From assembly GCF_002929225.1 (NCBI RefSeq), contig NZ_PISM01000018.1, positions 248,001 to 312,000 of the forward strand: DNA of 64,000 bases, given 5' to 3'. This document shows positions 1-8,973 of this stretch, piece by piece. The translations under genes and the position numbers were made by a program. This stretch comes from Stutzerimonas kunmingensis. Lineage in GTDB: Bacteria > Pseudomonadota > Gammaproteobacteria > Pseudomonadales > Pseudomonadaceae. A model generated the notes under the pieces. That model was not told the origin of the DNA, ran no database searches, and saw nothing but the letters and a program-made list of their open reading frames with translations. The number at the start of each line of letters is the position of its first letter. Positions within the stretch are counted from its first letter, which is position 1.

Positions 1-3000
1 CAAAGAGAAGATCGACGGCAAACTGCAGGCCAGCAGCCAGAGCCTCACCGATCTCGACAGCGGCACGCTCCTGGCCAGCGGTAAAAAGCGCGAGTTCAAG
101 GAACTGCTGGAAGCGCGCCTGGGGCTGACCCTGGCCCAGTTCACCCGCGCCGTGCTGCTGGCGCAGAGCGAGTTTTCCGCCTTCCTCAAGGCCGACGACA
201 ACGAGCGTGGCACCCTGCTGGAAAAGCTCACCGATACCGGCCTCTACAGTCGCCTCGGCCAGGCCTCGTTCGAGGCCGCCAAGCAGGCGAAGGAGAGCCT
301 GACTCGCTTGGAACAGCAGGCCGGCGGCCTGCAACCAATGGAGCCCGAGCAGCGTGAAGTACTGGAGCGCGAACATCAGGCCCAGCTCGAAGAATTGAGA
401 AAGCTGCAACAGCAGCTCAAGGAGCTGGAAGCCCAGCGGCAATGGCTCAGCGAACTGCAGCGCCTGGAAAACGAGCGCGAAGCAGCGCGCCAGCAGCTGC
501 AGGACGCCGAAGACGAGCGCGAGAGCCTGACCGAGGCCCGCCGTATTCTCGACCTGTTCGAACGGCTCGCACCGCAGCGCCACCGCTTTCTGCGCCAGCA
601 GGAACTCGAACCGCTGCTGGGCAAGGCCGCCGACAGCCTCGCTCGCCTGCAGCACGAGGCACAAAGCCTGCAGCAACGTCTCGACACCTTGCAGAGCGAG
701 TGCGAAGCGGCCGGCAACGACCTGCGTGCGGCCGAACAGGCGCGCCAGGACGCCGAGCCGCGGCTCGTCCAGGCGCGCCGTGAAGAAGAACGCCTACAGC
801 ATCTGAACGCCGACCTCGCCTCGATCCGCGAAGAAAGCGTCCAGGCCGATGCTGCGGCGAGCACCGGCGAGGCAACGCTCAAGCAGCTCGCCGAGCAGCA
901 ACAGCGCGCCGCCGAACAGCTAGCAGCGCTGACGCAGCAACTCGAGACGAGCGCAGCGCTGCAACCGCTCTGTGCAGCCTGGGGCGGTTACCGTCCGCGT
1001 CTGCAACAGGCCGTCCAGCTGGCGGCACGGCTGCAGCAAGGTCAAGGCGAACTCCCGGCACTGGAAGCGCAGGCCAAGGCTGCCGAAACCCGGCAAAGCC
1101 AGGCGCGCGAGGCGCTGGACAATCTGCAACGCGAGCGCGACAGCGAACTAGGGCTGGCCGAACAGCTGGCCGGTCTGCATCGACAGCTCGACGAATGGCG
1201 CCAGGCCGAGCGCGAAACCGAGGCCCTGCGCGAACTCTGGGCGCAGCAGCTCACGCTCACCGCCAGCCAGCGCGAACTGAGCGACGCCCACATCCGCCAG
1301 CAGGCCGAGCTGGACAGCCTGGTACCGCAGGGCAAACAGCTTCGCAGTGACCGTGATGCTGCCGAGCAGGCGCTCAAGGTCACCCTCGCCCTGCTCGAAC
1401 GCCAACGCCTGGCACGCAGCGAGAATGTCGAAGCGCTGCGTGCGGCGCTCGTCCCCGGCGAGCCCTGCCCGGTCTGCGGCAGCGACGAGCATCCCTGGCA
1501 GCAGACCGATGCGCTGGTCGCCAGCCTCGACCGACACGACGACAGCGAGGCCGAGCGCGCTCGCCAGTCGCTGCAGGAACAGGACCAGCGTCTGCAGGAA
1601 CTGCGCGATCGCCATGTTGCGCTCAGCACGCAGTTGCGCCAGACGCAACAACGCCAGGGCGAAGTCGAGGCGCAGCTGCAGGCCCTGGCACCGCGCCTGC
1701 TCGCCCTGCCCGCACACTCGCGATTGCTTGAGCAGCCGGAAGCCGAGCGTTCGCAATGGCTGGAAGCGCAGCTGACGACACTCAAAGACCAGATCGCCAA
1801 CACCAGCCAGCGTCAGCAGCAGTTACTCGCCCTGCAACAGCGCAGCGAAACCCTGCAGCAGGCCTGGCAGGCCGCGCGCGAAGCCTGTGTCGAGACGACC
1901 CAGCAACTCGCCCGCCAGCGCGATGCCCTGGCCCACGACAGCCAACAGCTTGATGAGGAACTGCAGGCGTTTGCCGAGCTGTTGCCCGCCGACCAGCTGC
2001 AACGCTGGCGCGAAAACCCCGCGCAGACCTTTATGCAGCTGGACGCCAGCATCGCCACGCGGCTGCAACAGCTGCAACAGCAGAGCGAGCTGGCCGAGGA
2101 GCTGCGCCAGTGCGAGCAGCGCCGCAGCGACGAGCAGCTGCAGCAGCGCCATCGCCAGGAGAAACAGGCAGGCTGCAGCGTACGACTGAGCGAGCGCGAG
2201 AAACTGCTGCTGGCCTGCCAGCAGGCGCTGCGTACCAGCCTTGGCGAACAGACCAGCGCCAGCGCCTGGCAACAGCAGCTGGACGCGACCATCCAGGCTG
2301 CGCGGCAAACCCAGGCCGAGATTGATCGGCAGCTCAACGAGAGCAAGATTGGCCTGACGCGGCTGCACAGCGAGCAGCAGAACTGTCGCCAGCGCCAAGC
2401 CGAACTGGAACAGGAACGCGACGCGCTGAATGCGGAACTGGCCACCTGGCGCACCAGCCACCCGCAGCTGGACGACACCACCCTCGCCCAGCTGCTGCAC
2501 ATGGATGACCAGCTGATTGCCGAGGCGCGCCAGCGCCTGCAACAGAACGCCGAAACCCTGACCCGCTGTCGCGAGCGTCTGGACGGCTGCCTCAGTCGCC
2601 TGAACACGCACAAACTGCAGCAGGCCGAAACGCCGGACATCGAACGGCTGCAGCAGCGCCATGCCGAGCAACTGCAGCAATGCGAGCAGGCCGACCAGCA
2701 CTGCGCGGAAACCCGCGCCCAGCTGATCGACGACGACAAGCGCCGCAGCCAGAGCCAGGCGTTGCTCGCGCAGATCGACGCCGCACGGGCCGAGCATCAG
2801 CGCTGGGGGCGCATCGCCGCCTTGATCGGCTCCAGCGACGGCGGCGCCTTCCGCAAGATCGCCCAGGCCTACAACCTCGACCTGCTGGTGCAGCACGCCA
2901 ATGTGCAGCTGCGCCAACTGGCCCGGCGCTATCGGCTCAAGCGCGGCGGCAGCCCGCTGGGGTTGTTGGTGATGGATACCGAAATGGGTGACGAGCTGCG

Positions 3001-3307
3001 CTCGGTGCATTCGCTGTCCGGCGGCGAGACCTTCCTCGTTTCGCTGGCCCTGGCGCTGGGCCTGGCCTCGATGGCCTCGAGCAAGCTCAGGATCGAGTCG
3101 CTGTTTATCGACGAAGGCTTCGGCAGCCTCGACCCCGAGTCGCTGCAGATCGCCATGGACGCGCTGGATTCGCTGCAGGCCCAGGGCCGCAAGGTGGCGG
3201 TGATCTCCCATGTGGCGGAAATGCACGAGCGCATTCCAGTGCAGATCCAGGTGCGCCGGCAGGGCAATGGGCAGAGTGATCTACAGATTGTCGGGGGGCT
3301 TTCATAA
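1..3307 (+). CDS. sbcC: Exonuclease subunit SbcC (5' end outside window)
   Basis: Large SMC-like ATPase subunit of the SbcCD nuclease, which cuts hairpins and long inverted repeats at stalled forks. The open frame runs in from before base 2, so the start codon, the Walker A motif and roughly the first 110 residues are missing. What is visible: the family segment FTRAVLLAQSEFSAFLKA near base 140, a very long Gln/Glu/Arg-rich coiled coil, the zinc hook CPVCG at 1466-1480 in the middle of it, the ABC signature LSGGE at 3014-3028 and Walker B LFIDE at about 3101-3115. About 1,100 residues are visible. sbcD should lie upstream outside the window. Identification is firm. Confidence 0.95.
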   Translation, partial: KEKIDGKLQASSQSLTDLDSGTLLASGKKREFKELLEARLGLTLAQFTRAVLLAQSEFSAFLKADDNERGTLLEKLTDTGLYSRLGQASFEAAKQAKESLTRLEQQAGGLQPMEPEQREVLEREHQAQLEELRKLQQQLKELEAQRQWLSELQRLENEREAARQQLQDAEDERESLTEARRILDLFERLAPQRHRFLRQQELEPLLGKAADSLARLQHEAQSLQQRLDTLQSECEAAGNDLRAAEQARQDAEPRLVQARREEERLQHLNADLASIREESVQADAAASTGEATLKQLAEQQQRAAEQLAALTQQLETSAALQPLCAAWGGYRPRLQQAVQLAARLQQGQGELPALEAQAKAAETRQSQAREALDNLQRERDSELGLAEQLAGLHRQLDEWRQAERETEALRELWAQQLTLTASQRELSDAHIRQQAELDSLVPQGKQLRSDRDAAEQALKVTLALLERQRLARSENVEALRAALVPGEPCPVCGSDEHPWQQTDALVASLDRHDDSEAERARQSLQEQDQRLQELRDRHVALSTQLRQTQQRQGEVEAQLQALAPRLLALPAHSRLLEQPEAERSQWLEAQLTTLKDQIANTSQRQQQLLALQQRSETLQQAWQAAREACVETTQQLARQRDALAHDSQQLDEELQAFAELLPADQLQRWRENPAQTFMQLDASIATRLQQLQQQSELAEELRQCEQRRSDEQLQQRHRQEKQAGCSVRLSEREKLLLACQQALRTSLGEQTSASAWQQQLDATIQAARQTQAEIDRQLNESKIGLTRLHSEQQNCRQRQAELEQERDALNAELATWRTSHPQLDDTTLAQLLHMDDQLIAEARQRLQQNAETLTRCRERLDGCLSRLNTHKLQQAETPDIERLQQRHAEQLQQCEQADQHCAETRAQLIDDDKRRSQSQALLAQIDAARAEHQRWGRIAALIGSSDGGAFRKIAQAYNLDLLVQHANVQLRQLARRYRLKRGGSPLGLLVMDTEMGDELRSVHSLSGGETFLVSLALALGLASMASSKLRIESLFIDEGFGSLDPESLQIAMDALDSLQAQGRKVAVISHVAEMHERIPVQIQVRRQGNGQSDLQIVGGLS

Positions 3308-3330
3308 AGCTCGGCGCTGTCGCGCAGACA

Positions 3331-3358
3331 TGCCGCCGTCGCTTGGCGACGGTCGGCA
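3331..3358 (+). terminator. Strong hairpin after sbcC, possible terminator
   Basis: Inverted repeat ccgtcgc/gcgacgg (3336-3342 with 3346-3352), extended outward by tgccg/cggca. It lies 24 bases after the sbcC stop. There is no T-run after it, so it may act as an RNA 3' end stabiliser rather than an intrinsic terminator. The rest of 3359-3565 shows no gene; it should hold the promoter for the riboswitch transcript, which I could not place. Confidence 0.35.
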
Positions 3359-3565
3359 CGACCTCGGCGGCTTCGAGCCCAATGTAGGCGCCCGCAAGTC
3401 AGCGCCGATCGCTGAACATTGCGCACCATCGCGGCTGGATGTTTTTCGAGCAACGCTCGAGCGGCCCTGGGGCGCGGCTTTGCTTGGAAACCACTGTCCT
3501 TGCGGCCATTCGTCCGCTTGTGTTTCCCCAGCACCAGCCGTAAGGTTCGCGCGTTTTCTTATCCG

Positions 3566-3760
3566 CCCAGGTGTGCACGACCGCAAGGTCCGCATTAAAC
3601 GGGAAGCCGGTGCGCTCGATGAGCAAGGCCGGCGCTGCCCCCGCAACGGTAATCGACCGCGATCCTCAGGGATCGCCGTCCGCTCCACAGCCACTGTGTT
3701 CCGACATGGGAAGGTGAGCGTGATGCGTGTCGAAAGCCCGGAGACCGGCCTGACGGATTC
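3566..3760 (+). promoter_or_regulatory. Cobalamin (AdoCbl) riboswitch
   Basis: The conserved parts of the B12 element occur in order. The B12 box core gctgcccccgcaacggtaa is at 3634-3652, gccactg at 3690-3696, the atgggaaggtgagcg block at about 3705-3720, and gcccggagaccggcctg at about 3736-3752, which closes the aptamer. The element sits just before btuB, a usual target, and should switch btuB off when cobalamin is plentiful. Boundaries are approximate; the core is unmistakable. Confidence 0.95.
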
Positions 3761-3829
3761 GACTGGTGTTGCGGAGGGCAGCACCGTCAAGCGCTGCTGC
3801 CCGTCATCCCCCGCGCTTGTTCCTGCCCT

Positions 3830-3855
3830 CCTCAAAAGTCTGCGATCTTTTGAGG
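3830..3855 (+). promoter_or_regulatory. Hairpin covering the btuB ribosome-binding site
   Basis: A perfect 9-bp stem, cctcaaaag (3830-3838) with cttttgagg (3847-3855), and an 8-base loop. The 3' arm contains the tgagg Shine-Dalgarno sequence 10 bases before the btuB ATG. No T-run follows. This looks like the expression platform of the riboswitch, acting on translation rather than on termination. Confidence 0.7.
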
Positions 3856-3865
3856 AATTCCAAGA

Positions 3866-5731
3866 ATGAAACTGTCCCGACTTGCCCTGGCCGTGGCGCT
3901 GCTGCCTGGCGTGCAGGTGTTTGCTGCTGAGCAGGAGCTGCCAAGCATGCTCATTACCTCCGCCCGCCAGGCTGAACCCCGCGCCCAGGCGACGGCAGCC
4001 AATACCGTATTCACTCGCGCGGATATCGAACGGCTACAAGCCCGCAGCGTGCCCGAGCTGCTGCGGCGTGTGCCAGGCGTACAGGTGAGCAGCCCTGGCG
4101 GTGTGGCGTCGCTGTCGCTGCGCGGCACCGGCACCGCGCAAACACTGGTGCTGGTCGACGGCCAACGCATTGCCTCGGCCACCAGCGGTTTCGCCCGCCT
4201 CGACTACCTGGCTATCGACAACATCGAGCGTGTCGAAGTGATCCGTGGCCCGCGCTCCTCGCTTTACGGTGCAGATGCCATTGGTGGCGTCATCCAGATC
4301 TTTACCCGTGGCGGCAAAACCGGAATAAACCCGGAAGTCCGCTTGGCCGCCGGCAGCGACCAGACCTTCCAGCGCAGCCTGAGCCTCGCAGCCGGAACGG
4401 AGCAGACCCGCGTCCATCTTGGCGCCAGCCTCGACGAGCGCGACGGCTTCGATATCACCCGCGACAACCGCGGCGCCGATCGGGACAACGATGGCCAGCG
4501 CAACAAGGCGCTGCACCTGAAGCTGGATCACCAGTTCGATGCAAACTGGAAAGCGGGCTTGAGTCTCAACGACCAGCGCGGCAAGAACGAGTATGACGAC
4601 GCCAATGATTTCGAACCCGGAACGCCGCAGGACGAGTTTCGGGTCAGCAGTTACAGCGGCTACCTGGACGGTCAGTTGACCGACATGTGGAATAGCCGTC
4701 TGGAACTGGGTCGCAGCTTCGATCGTAATCACGCCGTCGGCGCCGGCAGCGCTTGGAACAACACCCTGTTGGAAACCACGCGTCATTCGGCGGCCTGGAT
4801 AAATCGGCTGCAATTGAGCGAGCGCCACCAACTGAGCGTCGGCGGCGACTGGTATGAAGACCAACTCGATTCCGCGACGATTTTTCAGGAAGACAGCCGC
4901 GACAATTCGGCTTTCTTTGCCCAGCACAGCTTTCAAGGCGAGCGCTTTGGCACCGAGCTCGGGCTACGCCACGATGACAACCAGCAGTTCGGCAGCCACA
5001 ACAGCTGGAATGCCGCTGTCAGCCTGCCAGTGGGTGAGTCGCAGCGCTGGATTCTGAGCTATGGCGAAGGCTTCCGCGCTCCAACATTCTCCGATCTTTA
5101 CGGACCGCCGTTATGGGGACCGAATCCGGACCTCAAGCCGGAGACCTCGAAGACCTATGAGTTACAATGGCGCGCCGAATTCGACGAGACCCAGCTGGAA
5201 GCCGCGCTTTATCGTACCGATGTCGAAGACATGATCGCCTGGGGTGGAACCCGGATGGAAAACGTCAGCCAGGCACGGATCAACGGTTTCGAAGCCAGTG
5301 CGGCGCGCGAACTGCTGGGGTGGCAAGCGAGCCTCGGCGTGAGCATTATTGATCCGCGCGATCGGGACAGCGGACGGGTACTACAACGTCGCGCCAAGCG
5401 CTCGCTGAGCCTGGACGTGGATCGCCAACTCGGTGCATTCGGCGTCGGCGCGTCCTGGCAGGCCTTCAGCCAGCGCTTCGATGACAGCGCGTTCAATGCA
5501 AACTACGAGTCTGAGCGCACCACAATCCCTGGGTATGCCGTGCTGAACCTTCGCACGAGCTGGCAGGCGACACCCGAGCTTCGCTGGGAAGCCAAATTGG
5601 ACAACGTGCTGGACAAGGACTATCACCTGGCGCTGTACCAGCGCGAATTCGCCAACATGGACAGCGCCTACGGATACAAGGAGCAGGGCCGCACCGCACT
5701 GTTCGCCGTTACCTGGACTCCCTCGCTTTAA
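3866..5731 (+). CDS. btuB: TonB-dependent vitamin B12 receptor BtuB
   Basis: Outer-membrane receptor that takes up cobalamin using TonB-ExbBD energy. It has 621 residues: a signal peptide ending near VFAAEQ, a TonB-box-like segment SMLITSA around residue 30, a plug domain (VPELLRRVPGVQV, LRGTGTAQTLVLVDGQR, IERVEVIRGPRSSLYGADAIGGVI) and a beta-barrel rich in alternating aromatic residues. Length is close to E. coli BtuB (about 614). The last residue is Leu, not the usual Phe or Trp of barrel proteins. The upstream B12 riboswitch and the nearby btuF support cobalamin as substrate. Confidence 0.93.
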   Translation: MKLSRLALAVALLPGVQVFAAEQELPSMLITSARQAEPRAQATAANTVFTRADIERLQARSVPELLRRVPGVQVSSPGGVASLSLRGTGTAQTLVLVDGQRIASATSGFARLDYLAIDNIERVEVIRGPRSSLYGADAIGGVIQIFTRGGKTGINPEVRLAAGSDQTFQRSLSLAAGTEQTRVHLGASLDERDGFDITRDNRGADRDNDGQRNKALHLKLDHQFDANWKAGLSLNDQRGKNEYDDANDFEPGTPQDEFRVSSYSGYLDGQLTDMWNSRLELGRSFDRNHAVGAGSAWNNTLLETTRHSAAWINRLQLSERHQLSVGGDWYEDQLDSATIFQEDSRDNSAFFAQHSFQGERFGTELGLRHDDNQQFGSHNSWNAAVSLPVGESQRWILSYGEGFRAPTFSDLYGPPLWGPNPDLKPETSKTYELQWRAEFDETQLEAALYRTDVEDMIAWGGTRMENVSQARINGFEASAARELLGWQASLGVSIIDPRDRDSGRVLQRRAKRSLSLDVDRQLGAFGVGASWQAFSQRFDDSAFNANYESERTTIPGYAVLNLRTSWQATPELRWEAKLDNVLDKDYHLALYQREFANMDSAYGYKEQGRTALFAVTWTPSL

Positions 5732-5753
5732 TCACGTTTACCAGCGCGCCCGC

Positions 5754-6554
5754 TCAGGGCGCTGCCGCCATTACCTCGCAGAGCTTCCGGATCGCCCCCA
5801 GCATCTGGAAGCTCGGCCGCTCCAGCCCCTTGTCGGGCACTTCAAGCAGTCGACCGCTGCGCACGGCACTGAGCTGCGGCCAGGCCTGCCACTCATCCAA
5901 CTGCGCACCGCTACCGGCCAGAATGACTTCAGGATCGCGGGCGAGCACGGCTTCGATGCTGACCTGGGGCGCCGCCAGGGTCAGATCGGCGAAAACGTTT
6001 TGCCCACCACACACCTCGATCGCTTCGCTGATGATCTGCTGGCCGCCTAGGGTATACAGCGGGCGATTCCAGATCTGATAGAACACCCGCAGCGGCTCAG
6101 CGCGCGTGTATTTGCTGCGTAATTCGGCGAGGCCTGCACGAAAGCGCCCGGCCAGTCGTTCGCCTTGTTCGGCGCGCCCGACGGCATTACCCACTACAAC
6201 GAACTGCTCGGCCAGCCCTTCGAGACGGGTCTGCTCGACAACCAAAACGGGAATACCGAACTGCTGCAACTGCTCACGCTGACTGCGCGGCACACTGTCC
6301 GGCCAGAGCAGCACGAGATCAGGGCGCAAGCTGAGCAGGGTTTCCATCTCCACCTGGCCATAGCGTCCAACCGAAGGCACCGACTGCAGCGCCGCTGGGC
6401 GCTCGCCACCATCCAGGACGCCAACCAGCCGGTCGGCAGCATCGAGTTCGAGCATGATCTCGCTAAGCGATGGCGCCAGGCTCACTACTCGCTCGGCAGC
6501 CAACGCAGGCAATGACGCCAGGGAAACCAGCGCGGCAAGCAGCAGACGCCGCAT
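5754..6554 (-). CDS. btuF: Periplasmic cobalamin-binding protein BtuF
   Basis: Substrate-binding protein that delivers cobalamin to the BtuCD ABC transporter. It has 266 residues from the ATG at 6554: a signal peptide ([20 protein letters not shown]), then the class III binding-protein start ERVVSLAPSLSEIMLELD, and further typical segments such as PSVGRYGQVEMETLLSLRPDLVL. An in-frame TTG lies one codon upstream, but the ATG is preferred because it overlaps the stop of the preceding gene by one base (TGATG), which implies coupled translation. BtuCD are not in the window. It converges on btuB with a 22-base gap. Confidence 0.9.
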   Translation of the reverse strand: MRRLLLAALVSLASLPALAAERVVSLAPSLSEIMLELDAADRLVGVLDGGERPAALQSVPSVGRYGQVEMETLLSLRPDLVLLWPDSVPRSQREQLQQFGIPVLVVEQTRLEGLAEQFVVVGNAVGRAEQGERLAGRFRAGLAELRSKYTRAEPLRVFYQIWNRPLYTLGGQQIISEAIEVCGGQNVFADLTLAAPQVSIEAVLARDPEVILAGSGAQLDEWQAWPQLSAVRSGRLLEVPDKGLERPSFQMLGAIRKLCEVMAAAP

Positions 6555-6961
6555 CAATGCAATTGCCGCGGAATGCGGTAGAGCACCAGCAACACCAGGC
6601 TACCGAACACCAGCAGCAGGCGGGCAACCGGCTCCATGCCGAACAGCGCACCCGTAGCACCGAACCAGGCCGGTAATGAGGCGATCAGTAGGTCGTGACG
6701 GCGCACGCGACGCAGATCGTTCCAGGCGTCGTCCTCCGCCGGCCCGTTCAGCGCCTGTTCGGTGGCGATCAGTGCATGTTTGAAGCGGGTGAAGGCCCGC
6801 AGGCTGAAGAACAGCGACACGAGGCCTGCAGCGAAGAGTGGCAGCCCCCAGTCGGCAAACACCACCGATGTGCGCCCAAGCACCAGCACCGGCAGCACCA
6901 TCAACAGCGTATGCAGCCAGCCGTCACGTGCGAGCTGGCGAAGGGCGGCGGCGCGCGTCAC
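6554..6961 (-). CDS. Small four-helix membrane protein, function unknown
   Basis: 135 residues starting at GTG, which overlaps the ribA stop by four bases (GTGA); its own stop overlaps the btuF ATG. Four hydrophobic stretches can be read: [48 protein letters not shown] and [14 protein letters not shown]. The charged loop between the pairs probably faces the cytoplasm. I do not recognise the family. Its place between ribA and btuF, coupled to both, suggests a role in cofactor metabolism or transport, but this is only context. Confidence 0.8.
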   Translation of the reverse strand: MTRAAALRQLARDGWLHTLLMVLPVLVLGRTSVVFADWGLPLFAAGLVSLFFSLRAFTRFKHALIATEQALNGPAEDDAWNDLRRVRRHDLLIASLPAWFGATGALFGMEPVARLLLVFGSLVLLVLYRIPRQLH

Positions 6962-7575
6962 GACTGCTCGGCTTCGCCTTGGTGAATCTCGCCGAGCATG
7001 TGGCCGAGCTTGCCGGCCTTGGTGGCGAGGTAGTTGCGGTTGTACGGGTTATGCGCGATCTGCAATGGCTTGCGTTCGGCGACGCGAATGCCGAAGCCCT
7101 GCAGCGCCTTGACCTTGCGTGGGTTGTTGGTCATCAGCTTGATCTCGGCGATGCCCAGGTGCTCGAGCATCGGCAGGCAGATGCCGTAGTCGCGCATGTC
7201 CGGGGCGAACCCCAGACGCTCGTTGGCTTCGACGGTGTCGGCGCCGGCGTCCTGCAGTTCGTAAGCGCGAATCTTGTTCAGCAGGCCGATACCACGGCCT
7301 TCCTGGCGCAGATAGAGCAGCACGCCGCGGCCCTCGTCGGCAATCGCGCGCAGTGCCGCTTCGAGCTGGAAGCCGCAGTCACAGCGCAGGCTGAACAACG
7401 CATCGCCGGTCAGGCACTCGGAGTGCAGACGACCCAGCACCGGCTTACCGTCGGCCACGTCGCCGAGCGTCAGCGCGACATGTTCCTTGCCAGTGTCCTG
7501 GTCGAGAAAACCATGCATGGTGAACACACCGAACGGCGTCGGCAGTTGGGAAGCGGCGACGAACACGACAGACAC
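6958..7575 (-). CDS. ribA: GTP cyclohydrolase II
   Basis: First step of riboflavin synthesis: GTP is opened to 2,5-diamino-6-ribosylamino-pyrimidinone phosphate, formate and pyrophosphate. The zinc site [15 protein letters not shown] is complete, as are the catalytic [13 protein letters not shown] region and NPRKVKAL. I chose the GTG at 7573-7575 because it gives [16 protein letters not shown] at the N-terminus and 205 residues, the usual pseudomonad length; the longer frame to 7623 adds an unrelated hydrophobic stretch. It heads the coupled ribA-membrane protein-btuF set and is separate from the main rib operon, where the RibBA fusion lacks the zinc cysteines. Confidence 0.95.
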   Translation of the reverse strand: MSVVFVAASQLPTPFGVFTMHGFLDQDTGKEHVALTLGDVADGKPVLGRLHSECLTGDALFSLRCDCGFQLEAALRAIADEGRGVLLYLRQEGRGIGLLNKIRAYELQDAGADTVEANERLGFAPDMRDYGICLPMLEHLGIAEIKLMTNNPRKVKALQGFGIRVAERKPLQIAHNPYNRNYLATKAGKLGHMLGEIHQGEAEQS

Positions 7576-7695
7576 GGGCGGAAATCCCAGGAGGCAGAAA
7601 AGCGAATATTGTAACACCAACAAAAGGCGAGTCAGGCCGGAGAGTTTGCCGACGAAAGCGCCAATCGTGCCACCCAGAGAGCGGATGCGCAGGTG

Positions 7696-8343
7696 CTAGG
7701 AGGTCTTCGACTCCAGCACGAGCATACCCTGCTCCTCGCGCCAGCTGACGCGACCGAGGAAGCTCATGCCAAGCAGGGCCTCAGTGGGCGAGCCACCTTC
7801 GACGACAACCGCCTCCACCCCAATAACCTCGATTGCCCCAACTTTGACGCTGTTGAGGTGCACCCGCCAGGCCTTCGCCGTGCCGCTGGCGGTGTTCACC
7901 ACCATCGGCCGTCCGTTGACCCGATAGTCGATACCCAAGCGGCGGGCCTGATGCTCGTTGATCGCCACCGAGGTAGCGCCGGTATCGACGAGAAACTGGA
8001 TCGGCTGGCCATTGATAGTGCCGGCGATCCAGTAATGGCCGCCGGTGCCCTTGGCTACGCTCAGTTGGGTCTTGCTTGGTGTGGCGTAGGCGCCGCTGTA
8101 TTCGCGGCTCAGGTTGTAGTGACGTTCGACGCCATCGACCCGCAGCACCGCGCCGCTGGCATCGGCACTGACTACCTGAACGCCGCCTGGGCCAGTCTGC
8201 CCGACCTTGACCAGCTTGCGCTGGCCGTCGACATTGACCACCGCCGCTCCCGGAAACAGCCCGACCACCTGCACCATGGATGCGGCCTGCGCCAGAGCGG
8301 GCGACAGCAGAAGGCTGGCCAACAGAATGTGGATGCTACGCAT
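7696..8343 (-). CDS. Retropepsin-like periplasmic aspartic protease
   Basis: 215 residues with a signal peptide (MRSIHILLASLLLSPALAQA). An SH3-like N-terminal part follows, then a single retropepsin domain with the active-site motif FLVDTGATSVAI and the later hydrophobic-hydrophobic-Gly element EALLGMSFLGRV. It resembles the TIGR02281 clan AA family of proteobacterial single-domain aspartic proteases, which must dimerise to form an active site. Substrate unknown. It lies 82 bases after pgpA on the same strand, possibly as the last gene of that transcript. Confidence 0.85.
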   Translation of the reverse strand: MRSIHILLASLLLSPALAQAASMVQVVGLFPGAAVVNVDGQRKLVKVGQTGPGGVQVVSADASGAVLRVDGVERHYNLSREYSGAYATPSKTQLSVAKGTGGHYWIAGTINGQPIQFLVDTGATSVAINEHQARRLGIDYRVNGRPMVVNTASGTAKAWRVHLNSVKVGAIEVIGVEAVVVEGGSPTEALLGMSFLGRVSWREEQGMLVLESKTS

Positions 8344-8425
8344 GGCAATTTCCCTCGAAACCAGGCCCGGGCCGGACGCCGATCATCCTTCAATGGCCAG
8401 CCGCCTGCAGCGACCGGACGCACAA

Positions 8426-8923
8426 TCAAACCAATAGCGCCACCAGCCCCTGCATGACCGCCCAGGCCGCGACGCCTGCAAGGATGTCATCGAGCATGAT
8501 CCCGAAACCGCCGTGGATATGCCGATCGACCCAGCTGATCGGCCAGGGCTTGGCGATGTCCATTACGCGGAAGATGACAAAACCGAGCAGCATCCAATAC
8601 CAGCCTTCCGGCACCAGCCAGAAGGTGATCCAGATGCCGACGAACTCATCCCAGACGATGCCTTCGTGGTCATGCACACCGAGTTCGCGCGCCACCTTAC
8701 CGCACAGCCAGACGCCGAACAGCATGGTCAGGCCGAGCATCAGCAGATAACCCCAGCCTGGCAGCAGTTGCCACAGCGGCACGAACGGCAGTGCTACCAG
8801 CGAACCCCAGGTTCCCGGTGCCTTGGGCATCAGCCCGGAGCCGAAGCCGAACGCCAGGTTGTGCCAGGGGTTGGACCAGACCAGGTTTTGCGGCTTGGCC
8901 GCGACCGGCGAGGAGTCAGTCAA
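8426..8923 (-). CDS. pgpA: Phosphatidylglycerophosphatase A
   Basis: Inner-membrane phosphatase that makes phosphatidylglycerol from phosphatidylglycerol phosphate. 165 residues; family motifs LAFGFGSGLMPKAPGTWGSLVALP near the N-terminus, then DHEGIVWDEFVGIWITFWLVP and the C-terminal IPWVDRHIHGGFGIMLDD-like stretch (here WVDRHIHGGFGIMLDDI). The start is a TTG at 8921-8923 with an AAGGAA ribosome site eight bases upstream; no ATG fits. It follows thiL by 50 bases, as in other pseudomonads. Confidence 0.93.
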   Translation of the reverse strand: MTDSSPVAAKPQNLVWSNPWHNLAFGFGSGLMPKAPGTWGSLVALPFVPLWQLLPGWGYLLMLGLTMLFGVWLCGKVARELGVHDHEGIVWDEFVGIWITFWLVPEGWYWMLLGFVIFRVMDIAKPWPISWVDRHIHGGFGIMLDDILAGVAAWAVMQGLVALLV

Positions 8924-8973
8924 AACAGCGTTCCTTATCGGATCGGAGGCAAGCGGCTGCTCCGCAGCGGCGC

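Noticed and set aside
1823-3226. 467-codon open frame opposite sbcC
   Set aside because: Mirror of the coiled-coil coding region, Leu/Gln-rich only, no start signal.
7576-7623. Longer RibA starting at 7623
   Set aside because: The added 16 residues are hydrophobic and absent from the family; GTG at 7575 gives the standard N-terminus and length.
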